Shown here in pieces: positions 41,531-50,918 of a stretch of DNA of 64,000 nucleotides. Location of the stretch: the NCBI RefSeq assembly GCF_035917455.1, contig NZ_CP109078.1, positions 1,426,001 to 1,490,000 of the forward strand. The letters are read 5' to 3'. The notes beneath the pieces are model-generated. The model saw nothing but the letters and a program-made list of their open reading frames with translations. It did no database searches and was not told where the DNA came from. The first letter of the stretch is position 1. The number at the start of each line of letters is the position of its first letter. The DNA comes from Micromonospora sp. NBC_01796. Lineage in GTDB: Bacteria; Actinomycetota; Actinomycetes; Mycobacteriales; Micromonosporaceae. The translations under genes and the position numbers were made by a program.

Positions 41531-41726
41531 CCGGCGCCGACGTCCGCTCCCCCGGCATTGCGCGGTCGGGGCCGGTTCGACTGGCCGCGATTGCACGGAC
41601 GAACCCGGCAATATACCGACAACTTACCCCCGCTGTCTGCGTTTCTCGCCACGTGGTGAAACCAAAATTTGCCCGGGAGCGTCTTTGGGAGAGGATGGTC
41701 GTGGGGACCAGGACTGTGAGGGGCTA

Positions 41727-43028
41727 ATGCGCGCGAGTCGAGACCAGTTGATGGGGCAGACCGCGAAGCGGCGTCGGGCAACCGTGCGCACGCTCGTGAC
41801 GGTCGTGCTGACCGGGGCGCTCGCGCTCACCGCCGCAGGCTGCAGCAGCGGGGGCGGTAACTCACCGGCCTGGCAGGGCGGCAACAAGGCCCCGGACGGC
41901 CCGAAGGCCAGCGCGACGATCACCAGCCCGGCGGCCGACGCGAAGGACGTACCCGCGTCGACCGAGATCGCCTTCAGCAGCAAGGACGCGACCACCACGA
42001 CGTTCGACCTGAAGGACGGCACCGGCAAGGCCGTCGAGGGCAAGGCCAGCGCCGACGGTACGACCTGGTTGCCCAACGGCGCCCTCGAATACGGTACGAC
42101 GTACACGGCGACCGTGACGGCGACCGGCGACGACGGCAAGCCGGCGACCACGACCAGCAACTTCACCACGATGGCCAAGCCGGAGAACCAGGTACGGGTG
42201 ACCAGCTTCCTCGGTGACGGCGCCGTGGTCGGCGTGGGTATGCCGTTGATCGTGAAGTTCTCCCGTGCCATCCCGCAGGACTTCCGGGACGACATCCAGC
42301 GGCGGATGACCGTGACCGCCACCCCGGCGCAGGAAGGCGCCTGGCGCTGGATCAGCCCGACCGAGGTGCACTACCGGCCGAAGACCTACTGGAAGGCCAA
42401 CACCGAACTGGACTACAAGATCCAGGCCGGTGGGCTGCCCCTGGGTGACGGCTGGTACGGCCGGGCGGACCTCACCATCGACGCCAAAGTCGGTTCCTCG
42501 GTGGTGATGACGGTCGACAACAAGACCAAGAAGATGACCGTCACCAAGGACGGCGCGGTGATCCGTACGATCCCGATCAGCCTCGGCGCCCCGGTCACCC
42601 CCTCCTCCAGCGGCACGATGATCGTGATCGAGAAGCTGAAGAAGACGGTCTTCGACACCATGGACGACCCGATCCCGACCAACCGCTACCGCACCGACAT
42701 CGAGTACGCCCAGCGCCTTACCTGGGGTGGCGAGTTCATCCACGCCGCGCCCTGGTCGGTGGCTCAGCAGGGTCGTACGAACGTGTCGCACGGCTGCGTG
42801 AACATGTCCCAGGCGAACGCGCAGTGGCTCTTCGACCAGACCAAGATCGGTGACCCGATCACGGTCAAGGGCACCGAGCGCAAGCTGGAGAACGGCAACG
42901 GCTGGACCGACTGGAACATGAGCTGGGACGAGTTCATCAAGGGCAGCGCCATCCCGTACGAGGCGCCGGCCGCTCCCGCCCCCAGCGACGTGCCGTCCGC
43001 CGACCCGAGCGTCACCCCCACCACCTGA
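41727..43028 (+). CDS. lipoprotein L,D-transpeptidase, second paralogue
   Basis: 433 residues from ATG 41727; an in-frame TTG/ATG further on (MGQTAKRRR) could also start it. Signal peptide VVLTGALALTAAGC with lipobox. Same Ig-Ig-YkuD layout as the preceding gene, with catalytic Cys 357 in SHGCVNMS. The two share long identical stretches around the active site (HAAPWSVAQQGRTNVSHGC) and differ in the Ig domains, so they are an old tandem duplication with a conserved active site. Confidence 0.93.
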   Translation: MRASRDQLMGQTAKRRRATVRTLVTVVLTGALALTAAGCSSGGGNSPAWQGGNKAPDGPKASATITSPAADAKDVPASTEIAFSSKDATTTTFDLKDGTGKAVEGKASADGTTWLPNGALEYGTTYTATVTATGDDGKPATTTSNFTTMAKPENQVRVTSFLGDGAVVGVGMPLIVKFSRAIPQDFRDDIQRRMTVTATPAQEGAWRWISPTEVHYRPKTYWKANTELDYKIQAGGLPLGDGWYGRADLTIDAKVGSSVVMTVDNKTKKMTVTKDGAVIRTIPISLGAPVTPSSSGTMIVIEKLKKTVFDTMDDPIPTNRYRTDIEYAQRLTWGGEFIHAAPWSVAQQGRTNVSHGCVNMSQANAQWLFDQTKIGDPITVKGTERKLENGNGWTDWNMSWDEFIKGSAIPYEAPAAPAPSDVPSADPSVTPTT

Positions 43029-43120
43029 TCGAAGCCACGACGCGGGTCGGACCACGGGAAGCTTCCCACCGGTCCGGCCCGCGTTTGGTTCTGCCGGCAC
43101 ACCCCGTCCGGAAACGAAAC

Positions 43121-43144
43121 AAGCCCCCTCCGAAGAGGGGGCTT
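43121..43144 (-). terminator. terminator of the tRNA-His gene
   Basis: AAGCCCCCTC and its exact complement (43121-43130, 43135-43144) with a tetraloop read TTCG on the minus strand, followed there by GTTTCGTTTCC. Six bases past the tRNA 3' end. Confidence 0.82.
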
Positions 43145-43149
43145 GACTG

Positions 43150-43226
43150 TGGGGTGACTGACGGGATTCGAACCCGCGACCCCCGGGACCACAACCCGGT
43201 GCTCTGCCAACTGAGCTACAGCCACC
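43150..43226 (-). tRNA. tRNA-His (GTG)
   Basis: Minus strand. Acceptor GTGGCTG pairs with CAGTCAC (one G-U); the extra G-1 expected in tRNA-His is encoded at 43226 and pairs with discriminator C 43153; anticodon loop TTGTGGT with GTG; T-arm GCGGG-TTCGAAT-CCCGT; CCA encoded at 43152-43150. Confidence 0.95.
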
Positions 43227-43354
43227 ACGTCGACCACACCCGGATCAGGAACCGCCGGGCCGGGCGCCGACCAATAATAGCCACACCCACCCGTACCGCG
43301 TCGAGCGGGTTGCCACCCGGTCGGGCACGAACCCCACCGGGTGGCGGAAACCCG

Positions 43355-43951
43355 TCAGAGCTGGGCGGCGATCGACTTCGCGGTCTCGACGTCCGGGCCG
43401 GGCAGCGGGACGAAGACGGTACGCCGGTAGTACTCCAGCTCCCGGATGCTCTCCCGGATGTCGGAGAGCGCCCGGTGTGCCAGCCCCTTCGCCGGTTGGC
43501 CGAAGTAGACCCGTGGGTACCAGCGCCGGCACAGCTCCTTGATCGACGACACATCGATCATGCGGTAGTGCAGGTGCGCGTCCAGCCGGGGCATGTCACG
43601 GGCCAGGAAGCCCCGATCGGTCGCGATCGAGTTGCCGCACAGCGGGGCGCTACGAGGGTCCTTGACCAGGCTGGTCACGTACTCCATGACCAGGTCCTCG
43701 GCCTCGGCGAGGCTCACCGCGGAGCGGCGTACCTCCTCGGTGAGGCCGGAGCGTTCATGCATTGCCCGTACTATCTCCGGCATCCCCGCCAGCGCCTGTT
43801 CGTCGGCGTGGATCACCACGTCGACACCTTCACCAAGAACGTTGAGGTCCGGATCGGTAACGAGAGCAGCGACCTCGATCAGCGCATCCTTGCCCAGATC
43901 GAGCCCGGTCATCTCACAGTCGATCCAGACAAGAAGATCAGCCACCGCCAC
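43355..43951 (-). CDS. orn: oligoribonuclease
   Basis: 198 residues from GTG 43951 (or GTG 43945). DEDDh exonuclease motifs: [10 protein letters not shown] (Exo I), [12 protein letters not shown] (Exo II) and [11 protein letters not shown] (Exo III with the catalytic His and Asp), plus the [13 protein letters not shown] stretch typical of Orn. Degrades 2-5-mer RNA and pGpG in the cytoplasm. Usual length for the family. It sits next to tRNA-His, as in many actinobacteria. Confidence 0.97.
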   Translation of the reverse strand: MAVADLLVWIDCEMTGLDLGKDALIEVAALVTDPDLNVLGEGVDVVIHADEQALAGMPEIVRAMHERSGLTEEVRRSAVSLAEAEDLVMEYVTSLVKDPRSAPLCGNSIATDRGFLARDMPRLDAHLHYRMIDVSSIKELCRRWYPRVYFGQPAKGLAHRALSDIRESIRELEYYRRTVFVPLPGPDVETAKSIAAQL

Positions 43952-44018
43952 AGACTACGCGCAGCCCAGCAGCCCGCGCCTCAACGCGGCAGCCACAACC
44001 GACCGCTAGGGTTTTCCC

Positions 44019-45314
44019 GTGCCAGCCGATCCCGCCGCATCACCCACCACCACCGCAGACGACCCGGGTGGCCGCACCGCCCGTTGGCTCGTCGTGGCGG
44101 TGGCGCTCGCTGCCGTGGTCCCGGTCATCTACCTGCTCGGCACGCCGCACAACTTCTTCGACCTGAAGATCTACATGAGCGCCATGCGCTGGTGGGCCAA
44201 TGGCAACCCGCTCTACGACTATGCCCAGCCGGACCGGGTGCAGGGCGAGCTGTACTTCACGTACCCGCCGTTCACGGCGCTGCTGATGCGGCCGTTCGCC
44301 GGTCTGCCGCTGGGCGCCACGGTCACCATCTTCACGATCTTCACCGTCCTCGCGGTGATCGTGACCACCTGGTGGCTGATCATGTCGATCGCCGATCGTC
44401 GGGGCTTCCCCCGCTGGCTGGCTGCCGTGGTGGCCATCCCGCTCGTCTTCGCCGCCGAAAGTACCCGGGAGACGATCACGTTCGGCCAGATCAACATGCT
44501 GCTCGTGGTGCTGATCCTGGGTGACCTGCTGTTCGCCGTACCCCGGAACTCACGCTGGGCCGGCGTCGGCGTCGGGCTGGCGACGGCGCTCAAGCTGTAT
44601 CCGGGCATTTTCATCATCTACTTCCTGACCACCCGGCGGTGGCGCGAGGCCGCGGTGGCGAGCGCGAGCGCGGCGGTGGCGACGCTGCTCGCGGCGGCGA
44701 TCGCGCCCGGCGACTCCTGGCGCTTCTGGACCCACGAGCTGTGGGCGACCGGGCGGGTCGGCCGCACCGACTACACCGGAAACCAGTCCCTGTTCGGCCT
44801 GTTGAGCCGGATCACGGTGCCGGAGAAGCCCGATCAGTTGCTCTGGCTGGCGCTGGTCGCGGTGGTGGGTGGGTTCGGCCTCTGGCGGGCCAGCCGGGCC
44901 GCCAGAGGCGGGGACGAGCTCAGCGGGCTGGCCCTGACCGGCCTGGTCGGCGCGCTGGCCAGCCCGATCAGTTGGACCCACCACGTGTACTGGTTCATCC
45001 CGGCCGTCCTGGTGCTGGCCGACGCGGGTCTGGCGCAGCCGCCCGGTTGGGAGCCGACCGGGCTGGGTCGACGCCGAAGGCGGGCCCTGCTGGTGCTGGC
45101 CGGGGTGGTCTACGCCAGCGTCGTCTACGGGGTGGTCTCGTTCCACGACTGGGGTGTCAAGCCCGTACCGACCGACTCACCGATCGAGTTCGTGCTGCGC
45201 AACATGTACGTGCTGCTGGCCGTGCTGCTGCTCGTCGTGCTGCCCACCCGGCATCTGGTCCGGGCGGCTCCCACCAACAGCGTTCCCCGCAGCGGTGTCC
45301 CGGTGACGCGCTGA
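44019..45314 (+). CDS. GT87-family (DUF2029) polyprenyl-phosphate mannosyltransferase
   Basis: 431 residues from GTG 44019. About ten membrane segments, the first (WLVVAVALAAVVPVIYLLG) followed by the catalytic-loop signature FDLKIYMSAMRWWANGNPLYDY with the acidic residue, then YFTYPPFTALLMRPFA. A later GLATALKLYPGIF is typical of GT87 proteins such as PimE. It adds alpha-mannose from polyprenyl-phosphate-mannose to a lipid or glycan on the outer face. Exact acceptor unknown. Confidence 0.9.
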   Translation: MPADPAASPTTTADDPGGRTARWLVVAVALAAVVPVIYLLGTPHNFFDLKIYMSAMRWWANGNPLYDYAQPDRVQGELYFTYPPFTALLMRPFAGLPLGATVTIFTIFTVLAVIVTTWWLIMSIADRRGFPRWLAAVVAIPLVFAAESTRETITFGQINMLLVVLILGDLLFAVPRNSRWAGVGVGLATALKLYPGIFIIYFLTTRRWREAAVASASAAVATLLAAAIAPGDSWRFWTHELWATGRVGRTDYTGNQSLFGLLSRITVPEKPDQLLWLALVAVVGGFGLWRASRAARGGDELSGLALTGLVGALASPISWTHHVYWFIPAVLVLADAGLAQPPGWEPTGLGRRRRRALLVLAGVVYASVVYGVVSFHDWGVKPVPTDSPIEFVLRNMYVLLAVLLLVVLPTRHLVRAAPTNSVPRSGVPVTR

Positions 45315-45433
45315 CTGTCCGGTAGTGGCAGAAGTTGCACCAACTGGACAGATCTCCCCTAGTCATCCCTGTTGGGGCTAATCTACTACCAGCACCTTTA
45401 AAACGTTCCTTCAGTACACCGATCCCCCGGTGA

Positions 45434-45470
45434 GAGTGGCCCTTCGTGTCGGCAGCGCGGAGGGCCACTC
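45434..45470. terminator. terminator between the GT87 and repeat-rich genes
   Basis: GAGTGGCCCT (45434-45443) and its complement (45461-45470) enclose 17 bases between convergent genes. Confidence 0.5.
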
Positions 45471-45523
45471 GCCGTCTGTCACGAGCCCGTTCCCGGCCCG
45501 GAGACCATCGCCCTACGCCGGGT

Positions 45524-47584
45524 TCACCTCGTCGAGGCGGCCTCGGCCGGACCACCGCCGCCAGCCGCCGGCCCGGTGTCCGCGTCAGCGGTGCTCACCG
45601 CTGACGGCTGGGCACCGGCATCCGCCACCGGCTTGCACTTCTTGGACCGGGTCGTCACCGCGCCGCTCTCCGCCGTACCGGCCGCCTTGGTCCGCCGGGT
45701 CGAGGTGGCCCGGGGCGCCGCCGGCTTGGCCGCCGGTCCGACACCCACCACGGGTACGCCGGACGCCTGCGCGGCCGACGACTCGGCCATGCCCTTGCCC
45801 GGGTACGCCGGCACGGGGTTGGTGACCCGCTCCGCCCGCGCGTGCACCGGATCAAGAGCGGGCTCGGACTTCGGGGCCGGGTCGGGCCTGGTCGGTGCCG
45901 TACCGGCGGGGTTCGTCTCCGGCTCGACCGGCACTGGCGGCACTGGCGGAACCGCCACGGCCCGACCCGTTCCGGGCTGAGCGGTTCCGGGCTGGACAGC
46001 TCCGGGCTGAGCGGTTCCGGGTTGAGCGGTTCCGGGTTGAGCGGTTCCGGACTGGACAGCCTCGGACTGGGGAGCGGCGGGTTGAGCGGGTTCGGGCTGG
46101 GCAGCCTCGGACTGGGGAGCGGCGGGTTGAGCGGGTTCGGGCTGGGCAGCCTCGGGTTGGGCGGCTTCGGCGCGGGTTGGTTGGAACTGGGCGGACCGAA
46201 CCGGGGCGGTCTTCGCCGGATAGGCCGGTGCACGGTTCGCGGGCTGCTTCGACACCGGTGCCGTCGTACCGGCGGCCCGAGGCGGCCAGTTCAGCACCAG
46301 TTTGGCGGGCGGTGGACTGCTCGCCGGCCAAATATGGTCGAGGCTGCGCCCGGAGACCGGAGTACCGCCAGCGGGTTCGCCGTTCGCGGCCACCTCGACG
46401 GGTGGCACGGTCGTGCCTGCCTGGGTGCCCTCGGGCGGGCTGAGTACGTCCGCCAGCGTCTCCGGACGGGCCGATGCCGGGCCGGTACGGCGGGCCCGGA
46501 GCCCGTTCGCCGACCGGGCGCTCGTGGCGTCGACCGAGCGAGCGCTCGTGGTGTCGACCGAGCGAGCGCTCGTGACGTCGACCGGACGAGAACTCGTGAC
46601 GTCGACCGGGCGGGAGCCGCTGATGTCGACCGGGCGGGAGCCGCTGATGTCGACCGGGCGGGAGCCGCTGATGTCGACCGGGCGGGAGCTGGTGGTGTCG
46701 ACCGGGCGGGACGGGGCCGGCAGGTTCGACTGGGTCGGCCAGCCGACCGGGGCCGCCGCCGGAGCGACCGGGGTCGGCAACGGGGAGAGTGCCCGAGACC
46801 GCACGGGACGCCGGGAGCGCTTGTTGGCGCGTACGGGTTCGCCGACGTCGTCGAGGGCGCGTACGCCGAGCCGGGCGGTCAGTACCGGGAGTTGGCCGGG
46901 CTCGACCACGAAGACCACCTCGCGGGGGCGGCTCGGCCAGACCAGGACGGCGACTCCGAGCACCGCGAACAGGACGCCACCGGCGAGCAGGCCCCAGGTT
47001 GTCGGTTCGAGCCAACCCACCCGCAGTTCGGCGCGGAGGTCGAGCGCGACACCCGGCCCGGCGTCGGGGTACATGACCACGAGGCTGAGCCGCTGTGCGC
47101 GCAGGTCGTCGAGGTCGAGGTCGAGGGTGCGGGTTCCCTGACGTACCCAGAATGCCTGTTCGCCGGGCTGCGCCACGAGGGCCTGGCTGGGTACCCCGAT
47201 CCCGGAGACCGAGGTGACCTGCACCGGTAGCCGGCCCCGGGTCACGGCGACCCGGTCGACCAGCGCGTACGGCATGGTGGCCAGGTAGCGGCCGACCTCG
47301 GCGGTCGGGGCGAGGCCGAGGAACGCGGGCCGGGACTCGGTCCCGGCGGCGATCCGGAGCCGGGCCTGTCCGGTACGGGCGAACGGGGCGTCCCGGCGCA
47401 GCAGCTCGTCCACGTCGGGTACGACGATGGCGCGACCGGGTGTCTGGATCCGTTGCAACGTCGCGGTGAACGCGCCACCGGGGTCCCGCTGGCCCGCCAC
47501 CGTCCACAGTGCACTGCCGACGAGCACCGCCGTCAGCCCGACCGTGAGCAGCAGCACCCCGGCGATGGTGCGTACGACGCGCAT
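45524..47584 (-). CDS. membrane-anchored protein with long repetitive cytoplasmic or disordered tail
   Basis: 686 residues from ATG 47584 with GGGGGAAGAG upstream. Residues 1-28 are a membrane helix (TIAGVLLLTVGLTAVLVGSAL); about 30-200 form a globular domain (PGRAIVVPDVDELLRRDAPF, LATMPYALVDRVAVTRGRLP); a second helix LLAGGVLFAVLGVAVLVW follows near residue 210. The remaining 450 residues are low complexity: eight to nine octapeptide steps SRPVDISG/SARSVDTTS, then QPGTA and QPEPAQPAAPQSEAA repeats, ending in A/P/K-rich sequence. No known domain is recognised. It resembles actinobacterial surface or scaffold proteins. The first 200 residues probably carry the function. Confidence 0.7.
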   Translation of the reverse strand: MRVVRTIAGVLLLTVGLTAVLVGSALWTVAGQRDPGGAFTATLQRIQTPGRAIVVPDVDELLRRDAPFARTGQARLRIAAGTESRPAFLGLAPTAEVGRYLATMPYALVDRVAVTRGRLPVQVTSVSGIGVPSQALVAQPGEQAFWVRQGTRTLDLDLDDLRAQRLSLVVMYPDAGPGVALDLRAELRVGWLEPTTWGLLAGGVLFAVLGVAVLVWPSRPREVVFVVEPGQLPVLTARLGVRALDDVGEPVRANKRSRRPVRSRALSPLPTPVAPAAAPVGWPTQSNLPAPSRPVDTTSSRPVDISGSRPVDISGSRPVDISGSRPVDVTSSRPVDVTSARSVDTTSARSVDATSARSANGLRARRTGPASARPETLADVLSPPEGTQAGTTVPPVEVAANGEPAGGTPVSGRSLDHIWPASSPPPAKLVLNWPPRAAGTTAPVSKQPANRAPAYPAKTAPVRSAQFQPTRAEAAQPEAAQPEPAQPAAPQSEAAQPEPAQPAAPQSEAVQSGTAQPGTAQPGTAQPGAVQPGTAQPGTGRAVAVPPVPPVPVEPETNPAGTAPTRPDPAPKSEPALDPVHARAERVTNPVPAYPGKGMAESSAAQASGVPVVGVGPAAKPAAPRATSTRRTKAAGTAESGAVTTRSKKCKPVADAGAQPSAVSTADADTGPAAGGGGPAEAASTR
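45969..46190. repeat. 15- and 45-base coding repeats
   Basis: Inside the repeat-rich gene. Fifteen-base steps GTTCCGGGCTGAGCG encode AQPGT-like pentapeptides; a 45-base unit (46058-46102) recurs directly at 46103-46147. Typical of slippage-expanded, variable-length tracts. Confidence 0.8.
46529..46704. repeat. 24-base coding repeats (octapeptide)
   Basis: GTCGACCG recurs every 24 bases at 46529, 46553, 46577, 46601, 46625, 46649, 46673 and 46697. Three central units are identical. They encode the octapeptide SRPVDISG and variants. Confidence 0.85.
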
Positions 47585-47665
47585 CGGCTCTTCCCCCTGA
47601 TCGAAGTATCTTCCTGACGATACCGACCGAAAGGGGCTTAATACTCTTTATTGCCCGAAACGCCA

Positions 47666-47693
47666 CTGGCCCGCCGGATCACCGGCGGGCCAG
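47666..47693 (-). terminator. terminator of the YcnI-like gene
   Basis: Perfect 12-base stem CTGGCCCGCCGG with complement and four-base loop, 12 bases past the stop of the minus-strand YcnI gene. Confidence 0.72.
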
Positions 47694-47705
47694 CGGATCA
47701 GTCCG

Positions 47706-48446
47706 TCAGACGTCCGACGGGGTCGCCGGGCGGCGGGTACGGGCGAACGCCAGTCCGCCCAGCACCAGACCGGCCAGACCGGCCACCAGCCCGGCGATGC
47801 CCAGCCCGACCCCGGCCGAGCCGTCCTCGTCATCGTCGTCGTCGGCCTGGGCGACGGGGGCCACCGACGGGGTCGCCCCGCCGGACGCCGGGTCGGCCGC
47901 CTTGGCCAGCTTCAACACCGGGGCCGGGTGCTCCGGCTCCTCGGCACCGGCCGCCGCCGGCTCGTCGATCCAGCGCGAGATGTTGCCGTCCGAGTAGGTC
48001 TGGAGCACCTTGAAGACCAACTGGTCGACCTGGGGCAGCGGGCCCAGCGAGACGCCGAACTCCTGGAACTGCTCCGGCTTGACCTCCGCGCCCGCGGTGG
48101 CGGTCCAGGTGATCTTCGACACCGCCTCGGTGATCTGGCTGCCGTGCACCTCCAGCGGCGGGTCGACCTTGCGCTTCTCCAGGGCCACCGTCCAGCCCGG
48201 CACCGCGATGGTCGAGACCGACGCGACCGGGGCGTTCTCCGGCAGGTTGACCTCGATCTTCGTGGTGGACGCGGTGTCGCTCTCGTTCGGCACGCGGAAG
48301 GCCACCCGGCCGTATCCGCCCTGGGTCGCCTCCTTCGGATTGACCGTGACGTGCGCGGACGCCGGCAGGGCGACGCCGAACACGCCGACGAGAGCGGCGC
48401 CGAGCACGAGAGCGGCCGCGGTCGCGGTACGCCGGGGACGGATCAT
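47706..48446 (-). CDS. YcnI-family (DUF1775) copper-binding surface protein
   Basis: 246 residues. Sec signal peptide ends ASA, exposing His as the first mature residue (HVTVNPKEA), the copper ligand in YcnI proteins. The DUF1775 domain shows YGRVAFRVPNESDTASTTKI, ENAPVASVSTIAVPGW and the second ligand tryptophan region ITWTATAG. After an acidic stretch (QADDDDDEDG) a C-terminal membrane helix (GIAGLVAGLAGLVLGGLAF) and R-rich end anchor it. Lies 12 bases after the CopC-CopD gene, so they form a copper-handling operon. Confidence 0.92.
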   Translation of the reverse strand: MIRPRRTATAAALVLGAALVGVFGVALPASAHVTVNPKEATQGGYGRVAFRVPNESDTASTTKIEVNLPENAPVASVSTIAVPGWTVALEKRKVDPPLEVHGSQITEAVSKITWTATAGAEVKPEQFQEFGVSLGPLPQVDQLVFKVLQTYSDGNISRWIDEPAAAGAEEPEHPAPVLKLAKAADPASGGATPSVAPVAQADDDDDEDGSAGVGLGIAGLVAGLAGLVLGGLAFARTRRPATPSDV

Positions 48447-48458
48447 GGAAGTGCCTTC

Positions 48459-50120
48459 CTAGTTGATCGGCACGGTGGCGGTCACCGTGGCCTGGTCGAT
48501 GTCGGAAATCCGGACGGTGAAGCGCAGTTGCCACTCGCCCGCGGTGGGGAGGTTGATCTCACCGGTGGCGTGGTTGTCGGTCAGCGGCAGCAACGGGATC
48601 TCGATCGGCTCGACGCCCTTGGACGGCAGGGCGGCGGTGCCGGTCCACTCGACCACCGGCTGCGGCTTGTTGTCCGCGGTGTACGCGTACAGGTGGATCG
48701 AGTTGCTGCCGGTGCCGGCCGGGTCGACCTCCACCTCGACCGAGAGCAGGTTGCTGGTCAACGTGGTGGAGAAGAACCCCGCACCGGCGGCCCCGTCGTT
48801 GGCCTCGGCGGTCCGCCCCGGCGGGGTCTGTACCAGGACCGCCGAGATGGCGAGGATCAGCGCGGTGACGCCCAGCTCGGTCCAGACCGCCCGGCGCATC
48901 CGCCCCGGCTGCTCGGTCGCGAGCCGCCGCTGGACCAGCCGGCGGGAGTACGCGGCGACACCGATCACCAGGCCGAAGAGCACCACCTTCGCGATGATCA
49001 GGCGGCCGTACGTGGTGTCGATCAGGGCGCTCGGCGTGGCCACCTCGATCAGTGCCTGGACGACCCCGGCGAGCAGGAGCGCGGAGACCGCCACCGCCGC
49101 CCAGCGGGACCAGATCGGCAGGATCGCCCCGAGTTCCCGCTCGTCGGCCCGGCGCAGCAGGAAGGCGACCAGCATCAGCAGCCCGCCGAGCCAGACCGCC
49201 ATGCTGCCCACGTGCACCGCGTCGACCAGCACCGACACCGCCGGTACGGGTGACGCCGCCGAGTGTCCGGCCAGCGGCCAGGTGAACAACCCGGCCACCC
49301 CGAGTACGGCCAGCAGGATGTGGTCGGCCCGACCCGCGTTGCCGCGCAGCACGGGGCGGAGCAGGATCGCGGCGGCCACCAGGATGCCGAGCCGGACCAG
49401 CAGCACCGCGCCGAACGTACTGGCGAGCACGTCGCTCAGGGCGCTCCCGCTGATCGAGAACAGACCGCCGCCGGTGGTGTAGGGGACCTGGAGCCAGATC
49501 CCGATCAGGGTCGCCGCGGTGACCAGGCCGAACCCGGTCCAGACCAGTCGGGCCGGGCCGCGCCGGTCCAGCCGCTGCGGCCAGAGCAGGCTGAGCACCA
49601 GGACCGGGCCGACGAGCAGCACCAGCCCGGCGTACCCGAGGTATTTGCCGACCGCGACGGCGGCGGTGATCGCCGGGTCGACGGTGTCGTTCTCGGTGTC
49701 CGTCGGCGGGCTGGACGGCGCACCGACCGAGTACGTGTAACCCCCGGCCACCGGGTGGCTGTCGGCGGAGATCACCCGGTAGCTGACCAGGTAGGTGCCC
49801 CTGGGACCGCCCGGGTCGACCGGGATGGTCACCACGGCGCCGTCGAAGACCGGCTCGCCCCGGTCCACCCGCGCCCCGTCCGGGGCGAGCACCCGGATCT
49901 TGTCGGGTACGTTCCGGACGCCCTCGCTGAACGTGAGCACCACCTCGGTGGGCGCGCTGGGCAGCACCGCGTCCGCGACCGGGCTGCTGCTGACCAGCAC
50001 CGCGTGGGCGCTGGCCGGGCTGGCGGGCCCGAGCAGCAGGGCGAACATCGCCAGCAGGAGGCCGAGCATCGCCCCGGCCCGCGATACCCATGATCTTTGT
50101 GCGGCAGTCATGCGAGACAT
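48459..50120 (-). CDS. CopC-CopD fusion copper import protein
   Basis: 553 residues from ATG 50120 (ATG 50111 is an alternative). Signal peptide (MLGLLLAMFALLLGPASPASA) with mature His first: HAVLVSSSPVADAVLPSAP, the CopC copper site, and a second ligand region DSHPVAGGYTYSVG. From about residue 130 eight membrane segments make the CopD part with PLAGHSAAS and DAVHVGSMAVWLGGL, the conserved histidines of CopD. The C-terminal roughly 110 residues are a YcnJ-like beta domain. Brings copper to the cytoplasm. Upstream of the YcnI gene in the same transcript. Confidence 0.92.
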   Translation of the reverse strand: MSRMTAAQRSWVSRAGAMLGLLLAMFALLLGPASPASAHAVLVSSSPVADAVLPSAPTEVVLTFSEGVRNVPDKIRVLAPDGARVDRGEPVFDGAVVTIPVDPGGPRGTYLVSYRVISADSHPVAGGYTYSVGAPSSPPTDTENDTVDPAITAAVAVGKYLGYAGLVLLVGPVLVLSLLWPQRLDRRGPARLVWTGFGLVTAATLIGIWLQVPYTTGGGLFSISGSALSDVLASTFGAVLLVRLGILVAAAILLRPVLRGNAGRADHILLAVLGVAGLFTWPLAGHSAASPVPAVSVLVDAVHVGSMAVWLGGLLMLVAFLLRRADERELGAILPIWSRWAAVAVSALLLAGVVQALIEVATPSALIDTTYGRLIIAKVVLFGLVIGVAAYSRRLVQRRLATEQPGRMRRAVWTELGVTALILAISAVLVQTPPGRTAEANDGAAGAGFFSTTLTSNLLSVEVEVDPAGTGSNSIHLYAYTADNKPQPVVEWTGTAALPSKGVEPIEIPLLPLTDNHATGEINLPTAGEWQLRFTVRISDIDQATVTATVPIN

Positions 50121-50155
50121 GCTCGCCCAGAAACCCACCACGGCGCGACCTCGTG

Positions 50156-50809
50156 TCACCCGCGTCCCGCCACCACCACCGCGCCGAGCGGCGGATCGGT
50201 ACGCCGGGTGACCCGGCCGAGCGCCCAGAGCAGCCCGGCCTGCACCACCGTGGCGAGGTGGCCGATCTCGTGCACCACGGCCGTGGTCGAGTTCACGATG
50301 TCGACCACGCTGGTGCCGGCGAGGCAGACCGCGAGAACGAGGGCGACCGGTACGAACGCCTGCGCCCGCTCCGGCCGGTACGCGGCGAGTGCGAACCCGA
50401 CCGCGAGGGCCACGTCGAACGACGCCATCTCCCGGCTGGTGTGCAGGTCGAGGTCGACGCCGAAACCGGCGAGCAGGATCGGCAGGGCGATGGCGAACTG
50501 GGCGACGGCGGCCACCGCCACCGCGACCCGGAGGATCTGGCGCCGGCCGTACGCGGCCTGGGCGCGGCGGCGGGCGGCTGCGGCGTTCACCGGGTCGGCG
50601 GCCACCGCCGCGAGTACGGTGGCAGTCAGGTCCGGCACCTCGACCGCCTGGGCGCGACTCATGACCCGGCCGAGTTCCTCCGCCCGGGCCAGCCACACCT
50701 GGCAGCCGGGGCAGGTCACGGTGTGCGCGTCGAGCGCCTCCAGCGGCGCCCGCGGGTCTTCTCCGTCGAGCCGCGCGGACAGCGCGACCCGTACCTCGTC
50801 GCAGGTCAT
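50156..50809 (-). CDS. anti-sigma factor, zinc-finger ZAS type
   Basis: 217 residues from ATG 50809. N-terminal ZAS motif: MTCDEVR with H-x3-C-x2-C in HTVTCPGC (residues 29-36). After a linker there are about four to five membrane segments (ILRVAVAVAAVAQFAIALPI, FDVALAVGFALAAYRPERA, FVPVALVLAVCLAGTSV). This is a membrane-bound anti-sigma factor for the ECF sigma gene that diverges from it at 50919. CopC-CopD follows 35 bases downstream, so copper genes are probably in the regulon or transcript. Confidence 0.82.
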   Translation of the reverse strand: MTCDEVRVALSARLDGEDPRAPLEALDAHTVTCPGCQVWLARAEELGRVMSRAQAVEVPDLTATVLAAVAADPVNAAAARRRAQAAYGRRQILRVAVAVAAVAQFAIALPILLAGFGVDLDLHTSREMASFDVALAVGFALAAYRPERAQAFVPVALVLAVCLAGTSVVDIVNSTTAVVHEIGHLATVVQAGLLWALGRVTRRTDPPLGAVVVAGRG

Positions 50810-50918
50810 GGGGAGATAGTCGATGTCCGGGGCGGAAAAGTTCCCGACCGTGCTCAACCCCACCCAAGCCAGCCAAGGCCGCCCCCGCACTCCGGCCGCG
50901 CGCGTAACCTCGGATGTC

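Noticed and set aside
46000-46720. CRISPR array
   Set aside because: The repeats are in-frame coding repeats of 15 and 24 bases without unique spacers. No CRISPR array or cas gene is seen anywhere in the window.
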